Numbered from the stretch's first letter, positions 14,111 to 24,230 are shown. The stretch: DNA of 64,000 bases from Acidobacteriaceae bacterium (GCA_003139095.1 PLHW01000071.1:21553-85552), one strand, 5' to 3'. Program-made: numbers and translations. Notes: a model not told the origin generated them from the letters alone.

Positions 14111-16546
14111 TCAGTGCACGGCGCTAAAACTCTCGGGCACGTACGCGTATGCCCCCATCTCCCAACTGCTCCCGAACGAATTCTGATTAATTCCCATCAG
14201 GTCGTACTGATACTCCGCTGGCAAAATCGCTCCTTTGTCCCGCACCGGAGAATTCGCCGTTGGCCGAAAATCCGCCTCCAACCCAGTCGACGGGCACACA
14301 TAATACGAACCCGCCACATACCCGCTCGGCACCGCATCGTTCGCCGTGCATCCCAGTAAGAACTCCACCATCTGCGTGTTTGACTCCAGCGTCGCTCCGC
14401 CCTGCACCACTGCATCCATAAAATTCGCCACTTCGTCCGGCCGCAACTCGTTCACATGCCAGAAGTATCCAATCGGCCGTCCCCATAGCGCGTTCTTGAA
14501 TAAGTCCTGACTTACCCGGTTCCGCATTTGCTGGTAAGTCAATCCCTGGTAATTCGGCACTATCCCCTGGCTCAGAATATTCAGCACGTCATATCCCGTC
14601 GCCAGCGTCGTATTCGCCCCGCAGCACGGCTTCAGGCTCCCCGTTCCCCGCACCCCCACATATCCCAATCCCGCCGCAATGTTCTCTGTTACGGGATCTT
14701 CATAACTTCCCGGCATCACATACACCCGCGCCGCCGGCAGCCCCGTCAAATTCAAATTCATCCACGCCTGCGACCAGCTCATCTCCTCTGTCTCCATCTC
14801 CGCCTCATTGAAGTCGAGGTTCTGCGCCGCGCTCAGAATGTCTAGGTTCGCTACATCCGCCAGCGAGATGCTTCGCGCCATGCTTTTCGCGTTCGTATCC
14901 ATCGTCACCGCATACACCCCGCGCTGCTCCAGCGTGTACAGCATCCCTCCCAGCGTGTCGAGTCCCGTTTCATGCTGCCCCGGCGGCGCCGGCGTCAGAT
15001 CCCAGAAGATATCCGCCGCCGGGTCATCCGGACTGGTCGTGACCATCATGCACGCCAGCTTTCCCGCCCCGCACACGCTCTGCGAGTGCGAAATCGTCAG
15101 GGTCACGCTCGCCGCCAGCAACCCCGTATACTGCAAATTCTCGAACGCATGGCAAGGCACCGGAAACGGCCCTCCCAGCCCGCAACTCGCGGCGGGCGGA
15201 TCGGCATACTCGTGTGAGATCGAATGTGTATTCACATCCCATCCCGCATTGATCCATCCCTGCACCTCGCCAATCATTCCCTGCGAGTAACTCCCGCCCG
15301 TCACCACTGCGATCGAAAGCGGTACTCCCTTCGCCGCGACCATTGGCAACAACGCACTAACATAAGTGTCGCTGTTCAACACCAGTCCCGGGTCGTCATA
15401 ACTCACCGTCGTATACGCCGGCCATCGCCGCCACTCTCGCACCCACGGCGCTGTCTCCGCCGGTATATTGTTGCTTCCCGCCGTCGGTCCCGGTGTCCCC
15501 GCCGTGTCCACCGTCAGTGCCGTCGCCAGGTTGTTCGCGTATAAGTGGCAGTAATCGTAATTTACCGCCCCCTGCACGTTGTCCATGATTCCGTAAGCCC
15601 GGTTTCCGTAAGCCCGGCAATTCTTGATCTCGAACGCGCACCCTCCGCTCCCGCATCCGTCAAACCGGTAGCCCGCATAATTCATGTTGGCGTCCGTGTT
15701 ATACAGATGAATGTCGGTCGGCGTCCCGCTCGGATGGATATAGAACCCTAGCGGTACAGCCCCATTCTCCACCTCGCTGTCTGACGCAATGTTCGCCAGC
15801 CACAAATGATCGCTCGTCCCCAGCGCCGGCGACTGCACCTGCACTCCGTATGCGTCGAACCAGTCAATCTGTAAATGCTGAATCTCCAGCCACGACTGCC
15901 CATTGATATTCAGCAGGCTCTGTCCGCTCAGCACGATCGGCGCAACCGTCCCATAGTTATCCGCCGGATTTCCTCCTGCGCTGTACACATACAGAATGTA
16001 GTTCGTCGCGTCGTACCACCAATCCCGATCCTGCCCCAGCCCCGCCTGGCTCCCCTGCGCAACGCCCCATACCGTCCCGAACCGCACATAATTCAATTGC
16101 GTCGGCGGCTGCGTCAGACAATAAAATCCGCGCCCCCCGCACTGCACCACGCTGCTAAGTCCCGTCGTAGTCGAATACAACGTCGCATACCACACGCCCG
16201 TCGTTCCCACCTGCGTCCAGAACTGCGGCCCGATCGGCAGATAACCCGTCAAATGCGGCGGCCGACCGTTCCCGTAACTGTCGATCTTGATCAGCGCCCC
16301 GCCCGTCGCCGGATTCGTTCCGCTCGAGGGCGGCGTCAGCGTCTCGTTCCACGTGCAATCCCGCTTCAGGTTGACCGTGTCCCCCGGCAGAAAGGTCGAG
16401 ATCCCAACCTCCAGCATCGTTCGCCACGCCGCCTGCGCGCTCGTCCCCGGATTCCCGTTCGACCCATTGTTGCAATCCACGTAGTAATCCAAGGCACACG
16501 CCACCCGCGCCCCTATTAGGAGTAAGAACAACACCTTCTTCATCAT
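14111..16546 (-). CDS. Secreted beta-helix / polysaccharide deacetylase-like protein
   Basis: 811 aa with an N-terminal signal peptide (MMKKVLFLLLIGARVACA). Residues 20-360 resemble a right-handed beta-helix surface protein (repeated short strands, GYRFDGCGSGGCAFEIKNCR, NYDYCHLYANN). Residues 385-690 resemble a NodB-type deacetylase: YTTVSYDDPGLVLNSDTY, then GWDVNTHSISHEYAD with the His-x3-His metal pair, and a VMPGSYEDPV strand. The C-terminal 100 residues return to beta-helix style ending in ANSPVRDKGA. The first Asp motif is only partly canonical. It follows the fibre gene by 33 bp, so it may be a receptor-binding or capsule-modifying enzyme. A signal peptide is unusual for a virion protein. 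Confidence 0.6.
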   Translation of the reverse strand: MMKKVLFLLLIGARVACALDYYVDCNNGSNGNPGTSAQAAWRTMLEVGISTFLPGDTVNLKRDCTWNETLTPPSSGTNPATGGALIKIDSYGNGRPPHLTGYLPIGPQFWTQVGTTGVWYATLYSTTTGLSSVVQCGGRGFYCLTQPPTQLNYVRFGTVWGVAQGSQAGLGQDRDWWYDATNYILYVYSAGGNPADNYGTVAPIVLSGQSLLNINGQSWLEIQHLQIDWFDAYGVQVQSPALGTSDHLWLANIASDSEVENGAVPLGFYIHPSGTPTDIHLYNTDANMNYAGYRFDGCGSGGCAFEIKNCRAYGNRAYGIMDNVQGAVNYDYCHLYANNLATALTVDTAGTPGPTAGSNNIPAETAPWVREWRRWPAYTTVSYDDPGLVLNSDTYVSALLPMVAAKGVPLSIAVVTGGSYSQGMIGEVQGWINAGWDVNTHSISHEYADPPAASCGLGGPFPVPCHAFENLQYTGLLAASVTLTISHSQSVCGAGKLACMMVTTSPDDPAADIFWDLTPAPPGQHETGLDTLGGMLYTLEQRGVYAVTMDTNAKSMARSISLADVANLDILSAAQNLDFNEAEMETEEMSWSQAWMNLNLTGLPAARVYVMPGSYEDPVTENIAAGLGYVGVRGTGSLKPCCGANTTLATGYDVLNILSQGIVPNYQGLTYQQMRNRVSQDLFKNALWGRPIGYFWHVNELRPDEVANFMDAVVQGGATLESNTQMVEFLLGCTANDAVPSGYVAGSYYVCPSTGLEADFRPTANSPVRDKGAILPAEYQYDLMGINQNSFGSSWEMGAYAYVPESFSAVH

Positions 16547-16579
16547 GTCTGCCTTAGAGTCGGTAGTTGGTTTGGCCCT

Positions 16580-19500
16580 TCATTCCACCACGATCGCCGG
16601 TACCGTAGCTGCGAAGCTCTCTAACCCCGTCCCCGTCGTGATGCTCCCCGGCGCCGTGCCTCCCGCGCCCACCGAGAATGACGTATTCGAGTAAGAAGTA
16701 ACAAATGCCGCATTCTCCGCATTCACCGTCGCGCAACTTGCCGTACAGCTCGAAGTCCACAGGATGAAATATTTCCCCGGCGCTAACGCCGTCGCGCCCT
16801 CGCTCCATGCCTGCGACATCACCGTGTTCGCCGTCGGCGCGAACGCGGTCCCCGCCGCCCCGTAATGCACCACCAGGGCCCCGCTGGCGTTATAGATCGC
16901 CACCGCATAAGTGTTCGCCGAGTTGTCCGCCGTTCCCACCCGATAAACGATCTTCGTCGCTGTCACTGAGTAAGGCAGCGTAAGCGCAAACACCGCCGCC
17001 TTACTCGCGCTTGCCGGAAACGTGAACGACCCGCTGCTGCTGTAAGTTACCGGAACCCACGTTGCGCCCAGCGCCCGGTCCACATACGCCGTAGTCGCCA
17101 GCTTAGTCGAGTTATCTCCCGCACCCTGAGTCGAAGCCGTAGTCCCATTCGGCAGCGCCGGCGTCCCGCCCAAATTCGCCGCCGTACCGCTCGTATTCGC
17201 CGCATTATTCGGAATGTCCCCACTAACCAGCGCCGGCAACTGTGCGTGTGGTAACGTCCCCGTTGTAATATCGCTGGCACTTACAGTCACATTCCCCGAT
17301 AGTGCGTGCCCATTCACGCTCGTGCCCGTGGGTACATAACCAGGCACCGCTGGACTTCCCGTAAATGTCGGAGAGTTCAGCGGTGCTGCCCCCGTAACTT
17401 GCGCCACTGTGTAATCCCCACTCTGCGCAGTTACAGTTCCCGTCCGTCCAAACACGCTCGCGACCGCGCCACCTCCGCCCGTCGGCATGCACGACGCTCC
17501 GCTCGCCAGTTGGCAATGGAAAGTCGCATCCGCTCCCACTCCCATCGAGAAGTCCATGCCCGATGGCACCGTTACTGTCGTGCCCGTCCATTCCTTTCCG
17601 GACCACTGCGTCGGACTGCTGCTCGTCTGATTGATAGTCCCGGCCACGTTCAAGTTGCCATTGATCATCACATTATTCAAAAAGGTCGGGTTGCCGGCCC
17701 ACCCCGCCCCACTAATCGACGTCCCATCCGGATGAGTAAGTACCCCCGTAAAGGTCGGCGACAGCAATGGCGCAGCCCCACTTACCTGGCTAACTGAGTA
17801 ATCCCCGCTCTGTGCCGCGACCGTCCCAGTCCTTCCAAAGACTGAGGAAACGGCCCCGCCACCGCCGCCCGAGCCATAGCCCTGGGCATTCACCCACGCC
17901 GTCGTAGCAATCTTCGTCGAGCTGTCGGAAGTTGCGGGTGTTGGCGCGGTCGGCGTGCCCGTGAATGCCGGCGATGCCAATGGGGCAGCTCCCGTAACCT
18001 GGTTCACTGAATAGTCTCCGCTCTGTGCTGTTACAGCTCCAATGCGCCCAAACACCGAACTAACAACCGCACTCCCGCTCGGCGCCCCTAGACTTACCCG
18101 CACTCCGCCGCTCGCCTCAATCCGCCCAATCACCTGCACTCCACTTGGCCGGTTTGCCGATCCCGTATCATGGCATTTCCCGGCCTGGCTTGTGCTCGCT
18201 ACCGCATAATCCCCTGCTACCGGGTTCCCTGCATCAAAGTTACATGCCGCTACTCCCGCCCAAGTAATAACTGACTTTCCACTTGTTCCGGCCCCACTAC
18301 TTACAATTCCAACCACCCCATCCGTGCTTCCCGTCGACGCCGTCTGAACTCCCGCCCCGCTTCCGTTATAGACTGCCAGATCGTTTGCCACAGTGCCGTT
18401 GACCCCGTCATTCGCGAACTCAAAGTCCTGTCGCCCGTTCGTGTACATGTTGAACGAGGTCGTCGCAAATACACTGTGAACTGCCTGCCCTGTGTCCGTT
18501 CCTATGTCGTAAGTGCTCCCGACATACGGCTTGAATGTCCCATCGTTCCCAAACAGCCACTTAAGACTCGACCCAATATGGATTCCAATGCTCGGCGCAT
18601 TGCCGCTCGCCGCATCCTCACTGCGTAGTACGTTGTAGTTAGTTCCACTTACGGACTCGGACCCAAGCGACGTGCGGTCCCAAGTCGAGCTATTCGTATA
18701 TGAGGAGTACACACGGAAGTTCTGTGCGTTTAGCCCGTTTCGTTCTTCCAGCGTATCTCCCGGGTCCCCATTTGGGTCCGAGTTAAACAGGTTGGCGAGC
18801 CCCAACTGCATCGGCTGTCCATTATTGTCGATAACCCGCGGCGTGTGCGTCGCCGCGTCGAACCAGAACACCCCCCAATTTGGAATGCCCGCCGGTTGCG
18901 CCGTCTCCGCTAGTTGGATGACATTAGGCGTCGTACAATTGGCATTTCCATTTGCCGCGATGCCCGTCGCGAATGCGCCGCTGCACTGTGTCGGAGTGTG
19001 CGCCAACGCCAGCGCCGTACCAGCCTGCCCGCTGATATTAGAGCTTGTAAGTGCAACCTGCTGCACCGTCCCGCCAATATTAACCACCGGCAGGCCCGCC
19101 GCCGTATCCAACCCAAGCCCCCCGGCCGCCGGCGCATAACCGCTGCCTGCGGGTAGGATCAGGTTTCCGCTCGCCACAATAGTATTGGTAAATGTCTTAT
19201 TCCCACTTATGGACTCGATGCCCGTGTTATGTACAACTGCCGCGTCTGCCGCCGCCCCTGTTACTTGAGACACGATATAGTCGCCAGCGGTCGCGATGAC
19301 GGCCCCACTTCTCCCAAACACCGAACTGACTGCCCCGCCGCCGCCACCCGATCCACACGGGCTGCCCGTCGAGCTAATGACGCCCGACGCAATGTTCAGG
19401 CAACCGTCCGCCAGTCCGGAAATCGTCACGCTCTCATCCATCTTGATCGGAACGTTAAATTCCTTAAGTCCCGCACTCAGCCTTTCCAGCCAATTTGCAT

Positions 19501-22500
19501 GTACCCCATCGCCCGTCGCCGCAATGTAATTCGTGATAGATACCGGCGCTCCGAACGCGAGTTGCCCCTGATTCAGGCCCACCCCGCCACTCGCCACGTC
19601 GGTCCCGATCCAGGTATCTGTCGCGCTCGCCGCTGGCCGGTATCCCCACGTCGACCGCGTCAGGGCTGGTTGCGAGTCCACTAAGGTAATAATGTGGTGC
19701 GGTTGCAGGTTTGCGCTTGGACTCGTCGAGAAGTTCAGCCGTCCCTTTGACAGGGCTTCGCCGCCACCCGACGCGGCCCCATCTGTCATCAGTGTGGCTG
19801 TCTGGTTCGGCACCGCGTTGTTACTTGCCGTCAGGCTCACTTGGCAGTCCGTGAATCCGCCTGTGGAGGTCGCCCCCCAGGACGTACACTCACTGGCAAC
19901 CTGGAGCGGGTTACCATCTAACCCAATGCCCACAACGTTGCTCTCTTCGTTGCCCACCGCTACGCTCTTATTCACACTTACAATCGACCCTGGCCAGAAG
20001 GCCACGCTGCCGGCGTAGTTACCCTGCTGGATCGAATAACTCACCGTCACCGCCGATCCCGAGTCGGTATAAGTGCATACCAGGCCGGAGCACTGGGCGA
20101 CATTGATCGCAATTGATCCGCACGCGAGCGTCGACCCACCCGCACACCCCCCTGCGTAAGGATACGTGGCGTTAACTCCGTTCGGCGTCGCGATTCGGAT
20201 AAGGTCGTAAGTAATCGCGTCGGTCCCATTTGCCACGCGCGGCCAACGTACAGGAATGGAGTCGCTGCCGGTCGAGTTATAGTTGAGGATCTGCATCGGT
20301 GACGTCTGTGTGCCTGTCGTAAGATCCTTTGCAACCACAAAGTAAGAATATGCTGTCGCTCCTCCCCCTCCGGTCGAAAACGCCCCTTGTGTACCGCCAC
20401 TGCCGGCAATTGCGAAACTCGCCGCCCCGCTCGACGGCCCCGCGATCAGGCCCGCGACTCCCGTCCCCGGAAATGGCGAGTGAGCTGGGGATAGCGGATT
20501 CATCTGCGGCCCGCTCTCCGAATAAATGTTCTTTAGGTATGCTCCCTGATAGTTACCCGTCGAGTTCGATGAATACACCTGCCATGGTCCGGTTGCCTGC
20601 AAGACCGTATTCTCAACGTAGAGGCCATTTGAGTTATAGACAGTCACTCCGTTTGCGTAGTTGGCCGTGATACTCGAATCCCGCAGCGTAATCACCGGTG
20701 CGATCTGGTGGCCGGCCCCCTGATTGCCCGCGGAGAACACAAAGGACCCCGACCAGTTTGCGCTCGTGTTCAATGGAATCGCGTTATTGTTGAACTGGTC
20801 GATGCTTGCATTCTCGTCATCCCATAGGTCGAAGAAGTTGTTGAATGCCCCGTTTTCCCCCACCTTATCGTAAGAAATATCCGCAAGATGCGTATTCACC
20901 GCGTTATCAAGCACCGCGACATAAGTGAGTGCCACCACGCCCGGCGTCGTCTGAGCGGCGATATCGGTGCCGGAATGCGCATATTGAAACGTCGTCGGGT
21001 TCGGTACGGCGGTGACGATCGCATCGCCCCAGAACGCGTTGTTATCTGTGAACATGATTGTTGCCATGTCCCCCGGTCGCAATCCGTGGGCCGTCGCCGT
21101 CGTTATCGTCACGACCTGAGATAGTCTTTGCGTCTGCGTAATCGCCACGCCCGCAAACGCCGGATTGCTCGAGAGGTTCGTTGGCGTGCGGAAACTGATT
21201 CCTTCGACCGTGCTACTCGTGTAATCGTTGGAATTTACCAGGTCGCCGATCTGCAGGCACGGCCCGCGCTCGTTGCAGTTCAATGACGTCCCGTAGCCGC
21301 TGAAGATGGATTGGTTCGAATGCAGATAGATTGTGCCCGCAACATTATAGGTATTCAGCGAATGGTTTGGATATCCGGGCCCATTCGATGGCAGCGTTAC
21401 ATTGCATTGCGCGTTCTTCCAGGACGTCGTATCGGTTCCGCACGCGGCGTTTAGAGTTTCCTGAATCCCCGACGAAGCCGAGCCGATGCTGTATCCTGCT
21501 GCATACGAATAGAATGGGGTGAACACGACTGTCCCCGACGGCGCGCCCGCAAGGCATCCCCCCGCAGTCGCGATCACGTTGACCGCCTCGCTGTTTCCCC
21601 CACCCGAGATAAGAGCTTGATACCCGGCTCCACTGGTTGTGTCAATTCCCATGGGGCAGGGAGTAAGTGTAACCGTCGCTTGTGTCCCTCCCGTTAGCGG
21701 ACTCGCAATCGTTTGCGACCAGTTCGCCGCGGTCGTCGCATAAGTGATTCCGGCCGGGGCCCCACCGGTGCCGCACGCACCCCATGTGGAGTTTCCGGTC
21801 AGGCAGGTGCTCGCATTGGCGTTCCCCGTCCCTAACTCGCTTGTAGGGATAAGTCCGGCTACTAAGTCGGCTTTAGCCGACATCCCGTTGTCAACATACT
21901 GACGGTCAGTGGCTTGATTCGGTGCAGTCGGGGGTCCTGGAAGCGTCAGCGGCCCGGTCATCGTATCGCCGGAGAGCAAGACATAATTCCCTGACCCCAC
22001 GTTTGCGACGGCCTGGTCCACATACTCTTTGTTCGCGGCGTCCGCGCTTTCTGCGGGCGAGGGCAGCAAGGGCGGCACCGTGAATTGTTTCGCGCCCGTG
22101 ATTGTCTCCGCCCCCGAGAGGTGTACTACCGACGAGTCAAGTGCCCGGTTCGCCACGGCCGCATTCACATATTGTTGAGTGGCCGCCAGATTTCCCAGTC
22201 CAGTGCCCGGCGTTGTGCGCACCGCGGAAATCGTCGTCGGTGAGTTCGTTGGCACCGACCAATATTCCGTGCGCACTGTTCCGTCGTCGAGTTGAAATAC
22301 GACGACATATAGTGTCCCCGCCGGACTGGCGCCTGCATTTGGCACTAATTGCGCATTAAATGCGCCGCCTTCGCCAATCGTCACACTCTGGCTTCCCGCC
22401 GCCACCGCGTATCCGTCGGCTGTCTGGAACGATGGCCATGAAATCAGCGCCAGACCCGACGCGGGCGTCCCGTCACCACCGTACACCGTGTCGCTGATCG

Positions 22501-22633
22501 TGGTCAGCCCCGGCCCTTGCGCATGCGCTCCCGTCGACAATGTTGCAGTCGTCATGAGCACAGATAGGGTGAGAATCAACATACTCACCGTCGTCGCAAC
22601 TTGCTCTCGCCTCGCCGTGAAATGTCTGCCCAT
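16580..22633 (-). CDS. Giant tail-fibre-like protein with signal peptide
   Basis: 2,017 aa from ATG 22633 (GAGGAG upstream); the frame is open to 22765. A Sec signal peptide (hydrophobic stretch LILTLSVLMTTATL then STGAHAQG) is followed by a domain often found at the base of such fibres (SDTVYGGDGTPASGLALISW), a 'NKEYVDQAV' stalk segment, a pectin-lyase-like region (about 400-700), and at least four 'SVFGRTGTV.AQSGDY.V.QVTGAA' stalk repeats (minus-strand positions near 19330, 18060, 17840 and 17460) linked by Gly-rich hinges. The C-terminus is a compact beta domain with Cys residues. Probably an adhesin or receptor-binding fibre. The signal peptide suggests export instead of, or before, virion assembly. 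Confidence 0.65.
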   Translation of the reverse strand: MGRHFTARREQVATTVSMLILTLSVLMTTATLSTGAHAQGPGLTTISDTVYGGDGTPASGLALISWPSFQTADGYAVAAGSQSVTIGEGGAFNAQLVPNAGASPAGTLYVVVFQLDDGTVRTEYWSVPTNSPTTISAVRTTPGTGLGNLAATQQYVNAAVANRALDSSVVHLSGAETITGAKQFTVPPLLPSPAESADAANKEYVDQAVANVGSGNYVLLSGDTMTGPLTLPGPPTAPNQATDRQYVDNGMSAKADLVAGLIPTSELGTGNANASTCLTGNSTWGACGTGGAPAGITYATTAANWSQTIASPLTGGTQATVTLTPCPMGIDTTSGAGYQALISGGGNSEAVNVIATAGGCLAGAPSGTVVFTPFYSYAAGYSIGSASSGIQETLNAACGTDTTSWKNAQCNVTLPSNGPGYPNHSLNTYNVAGTIYLHSNQSIFSGYGTSLNCNERGPCLQIGDLVNSNDYTSSTVEGISFRTPTNLSSNPAFAGVAITQTQRLSQVVTITTATAHGLRPGDMATIMFTDNNAFWGDAIVTAVPNPTTFQYAHSGTDIAAQTTPGVVALTYVAVLDNAVNTHLADISYDKVGENGAFNNFFDLWDDENASIDQFNNNAIPLNTSANWSGSFVFSAGNQGAGHQIAPVITLRDSSITANYANGVTVYNSNGLYVENTVLQATGPWQVYSSNSTGNYQGAYLKNIYSESGPQMNPLSPAHSPFPGTGVAGLIAGPSSGAASFAIAGSGGTQGAFSTGGGGATAYSYFVVAKDLTTGTQTSPMQILNYNSTGSDSIPVRWPRVANGTDAITYDLIRIATPNGVNATYPYAGGCAGGSTLACGSIAINVAQCSGLVCTYTDSGSAVTVSYSIQQGNYAGSVAFWPGSIVSVNKSVAVGNEESNVVGIGLDGNPLQVASECTSWGATSTGGFTDCQVSLTASNNAVPNQTATLMTDGAASGGGEALSKGRLNFSTSPSANLQPHHIITLVDSQPALTRSTWGYRPAASATDTWIGTDVASGGVGLNQGQLAFGAPVSITNYIAATGDGVHANWLERLSAGLKEFNVPIKMDESVTISGLADGCLNIASGVISSTGSPCGSGGGGGAVSSVFGRSGAVIATAGDYIVSQVTGAAADAAVVHNTGIESISGNKTFTNTIVASGNLILPAGSGYAPAAGGLGLDTAAGLPVVNIGGTVQQVALTSSNISGQAGTALALAHTPTQCSGAFATGIAANGNANCTTPNVIQLAETAQPAGIPNWGVFWFDAATHTPRVIDNNGQPMQLGLANLFNSDPNGDPGDTLEERNGLNAQNFRVYSSYTNSSTWDRTSLGSESVSGTNYNVLRSEDAASGNAPSIGIHIGSSLKWLFGNDGTFKPYVGSTYDIGTDTGQAVHSVFATTSFNMYTNGRQDFEFANDGVNGTVANDLAVYNGSGAGVQTASTGSTDGVVGIVSSGAGTSGKSVITWAGVAACNFDAGNPVAGDYAVASTSQAGKCHDTGSANRPSGVQVIGRIEASGGVRVSLGAPSGSAVVSSVFGRIGAVTAQSGDYSVNQVTGAAPLASPAFTGTPTAPTPATSDSSTKIATTAWVNAQGYGSGGGGGAVSSVFGRTGTVAAQSGDYSVSQVSGAAPLLSPTFTGVLTHPDGTSISGAGWAGNPTFLNNVMINGNLNVAGTINQTSSSPTQWSGKEWTGTTVTVPSGMDFSMGVGADATFHCQLASGASCMPTGGGGAVASVFGRTGTVTAQSGDYTVAQVTGAAPLNSPTFTGSPAVPGYVPTGTSVNGHALSGNVTVSASDITTGTLPHAQLPALVSGDIPNNAANTSGTAANLGGTPALPNGTTASTQGAGDNSTKLATTAYVDRALGATWVPVTYSSSGSFTFPASASKAAVFALTLPYSVTATKIVYRVGTADNSANTYAVAIYNASGALVVHYGAAGTAFAPTANTVMSQAWSEGATALAPGKYFILWTSSCTASCATVNAENAAFVTSYSNTSFSVGAGGTAPGSITTGTGLESFAATVPAIVVE

Positions 22634-22678
22634 CTCGGCTTTTCTCCTCGTCACCTTACACGGCCCTCCTTCGGGCCA

Positions 22679-22704
22679 ATAAGAAAGCCGCTCTTGTGAG
22701 CGGC
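22679..22704 (-). terminator. Terminator upstream of the fibre gene
   Basis: GCCGCTCACAAGAGCGGC followed by TTTCTTATT on the minus strand, placed between the phosphatase stop and the fibre start. Confidence 0.7.
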
Positions 22705-22838
22705 CACTTTCCTCTGCATTCTTGCTCCTACCATGACAACGTTCAAGCGATTCCCCTGCCGCCAATCACCCGATCAATCCTCACCAGCGCGATCTTGGGA
22801 CTCCTTCTAGATGACCCGCCCTCGCCAGCGCCCTCGCC

Positions 22839-23312
22839 TCACAACCTCTGGTCTGAACTCTCCGCCGAATTCTCCTCCCGCACTTCCAGATACCGCCTCA
22901 CACTTTCCACATACACGTCCGCAAAGTCCACAACCGGCCGGCGGATCGCGATCAGATCCATCGCCTTCCCAATTTCCCACCCCATCGCGCCCAGCAGAGC
23001 CAGCGTCATCATCGGTGCACGGTGCACTCCTGCCGCGCAATGCACATACACTCGCGCTTTCGGATTCTCCAGCGCACCCAGCGCAAAATCTACGCCCCGC
23101 TTTAGCACTTCCGGTGGTTTCGGCAGGAAGTCATCATCCGTCGGATTCCACAGCACTTCAATCCCGAACGGCTTTGCCAGCGGACGGTCATCGAATTCGA
23201 TCTGCATGTCCACAACGTGGGTCACACCTAGGCGCGCCAATTCCTCCATATTCCAAACATTCCAGATTCCGCCTCCCAGCGCCACTTGCTCGGTCACCCA
23301 GCTTATGTCCAT
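22839..23312 (-). CDS. Dual-specificity protein phosphatase-like protein
   Basis: 157 aa. The Cys-x5-Arg P-loop is intact in VHCAAGVHRAPMM (about residues 92-104), and an upstream NPTDDDFLP loop could give the general-acid Asp. The fold start (MDISWVTEQVALGGGIWNV) and the LGVTHVVDMQIEF strand fit cysteine-based phosphatases. It overlaps the preceding small gene by 10 bp, with GAGGA before the ATG, so translation is probably coupled. It is the only signalling enzyme in the fibre/early part of the prophage block; the substrate is unknown. Confidence 0.75.
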   Translation of the reverse strand: MDISWVTEQVALGGGIWNVWNMEELARLGVTHVVDMQIEFDDRPLAKPFGIEVLWNPTDDDFLPKPPEVLKRGVDFALGALENPKARVYVHCAAGVHRAPMMTLALLGAMGWEIGKAMDLIAIRRPVVDFADVYVESVRRYLEVREENSAESSDQRL

Positions 23313-23521
23313 TCCTCTTTGTGGCCTTCCCCTCGCGCTCCTGATACTCCGTCGAGCGATCCTTCGTCTGATTCTACGTTACCTTCCCGTTTCTCGGCTG
23401 CCAAACGTCGTTGCTCTCGCCCGACCGTGTACACGCCGCGCCCTCGCATCCCGGACGAAGCACTCAACTGCATCACGCAAGCGACCGTGCAGTTGATAGT
23501 GACGCCGGGGCCCGCTGCCAT
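23303..23521 (-). CDS. Possible 72-aa protein coupled to the phosphatase
   Basis: ATG 23521 follows GAAGG at 10 nt; a TTG at 23551 is possible but lies against the terminator. The product (MAAGPGVTINCTVACVMQLS...) is Glu/Gly/Arg-rich toward its end and has no recognised family. Its stop codon overlaps the phosphatase start, the main reason to list it. Confidence 0.35.
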   Translation of the reverse strand: MAAGPGVTINCTVACVMQLSASSGMRGRGVYTVGREQRRLAAEKREGNVESDEGSLDGVSGARGEGHKEEWT

Positions 23522-23549
23522 CACATCGAAACCTTCGTCCGTCGAGCCC

Positions 23550-23580
23550 AATAAAAAGGGGCGCGAATCTTATCGCGCCC
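23550..23580 (-). terminator. Rho-independent terminator
   Basis: GGGCGCGATAAGATTCGCGCCCC followed by TTTTTATT on the minus strand, ending the transcript of the two small regulatory genes above 23739. The 158-bp stretch up to 23739 also holds a poly-G 'aaggggggggtaccctgac' box resembling 34393-34415. Confidence 0.75.
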
Positions 23581-23738
23581 TTCAGAATTCTTTTTTCTAC
23601 TCTTAAGTTTAGGATACCAAATTAAGGGGGGGTACCCTGACAATTTCCCCACATTTATTTCACCTTATATTTGAATAACTTGCGCCGAATTTCCCCATCT
23701 TACCCCTTGACACACTATTGTCCCCGCCAACTGCTCTC

Positions 23739-24230
23739 CTAACAGGCTGAAATATTGGCGGTTAGATCCTCTGCCCGCGGAAACCTGTCCAGCAAACCGC
23801 GCGCGATCAGAACCCGTGACAACTGGTCAATCGCCTCGTGCAGAAGCCTTTGCACGGTCCTTTCGCAACAGGCCAGCGATCTCGATATCTCGAAAACTGT
23901 GTACTCCTCGAAGATGTGCATTGCAATCAGCTTCTTCTCTAGCGCACCCATTTTGTCTAAGGTATGTTCAATATCCGTTACAAATACGATCGTGTCTTCA
24001 AAGTTCTTAGTCGAGTATCTACTGACGCGGGCGCGAAAAAACTCACGTCCCAGCAGGCAGGGCAAGTGTCCAACCTCGACCGAAACCCGCGCATAACGCT
24101 TCAACAATGCCGTTGTCTTTGGACGATAAGCCCACAGGTCGATTTCAGTTTCGTCGAAAAACAGGGGCGGCCCTCCCGCCTGACACATAACGGTCCAACC
24201 CAGGGTTCCGTGCGGCAGTGTGCCTGTCAT
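23739..24230 (-). CDS. Sigma-70 region-4-like HTH protein
   Basis: 163 aa. The C-terminal 65 residues contain EKKLIAMHIFEEYTVFEISR then CCERTVQRLLHEAIDQLSRV, a helix-turn-helix with the spacing of sigma region 4 or ArpU/late-gene activators. The N-terminal 95 residues have no clear region 2, so it is not a full sigma factor. It starts inside the stop codon of the zinc-ribbon gene (ATGA), so both are made together. Within a prophage block, a late-transcription regulator is a reasonable inference. It ends in NISAC. Confidence 0.6.
   Translation of the reverse strand: MTGTLPHGTLGWTVMCQAGGPPLFFDETEIDLWAYRPKTTALLKRYARVSVEVGHLPCLLGREFFRARVSRYSTKNFEDTIVFVTDIEHTLDKMGALEKKLIAMHIFEEYTVFEISRSLACCERTVQRLLHEAIDQLSRVLIARGLLDRFPRAEDLTANISAC

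Noticed and set aside
16345..16360. parS-like 'cgttccacgtgcaatc'
   Set aside because: Only one half-site matches and it lies within the deacetylase coding sequence.
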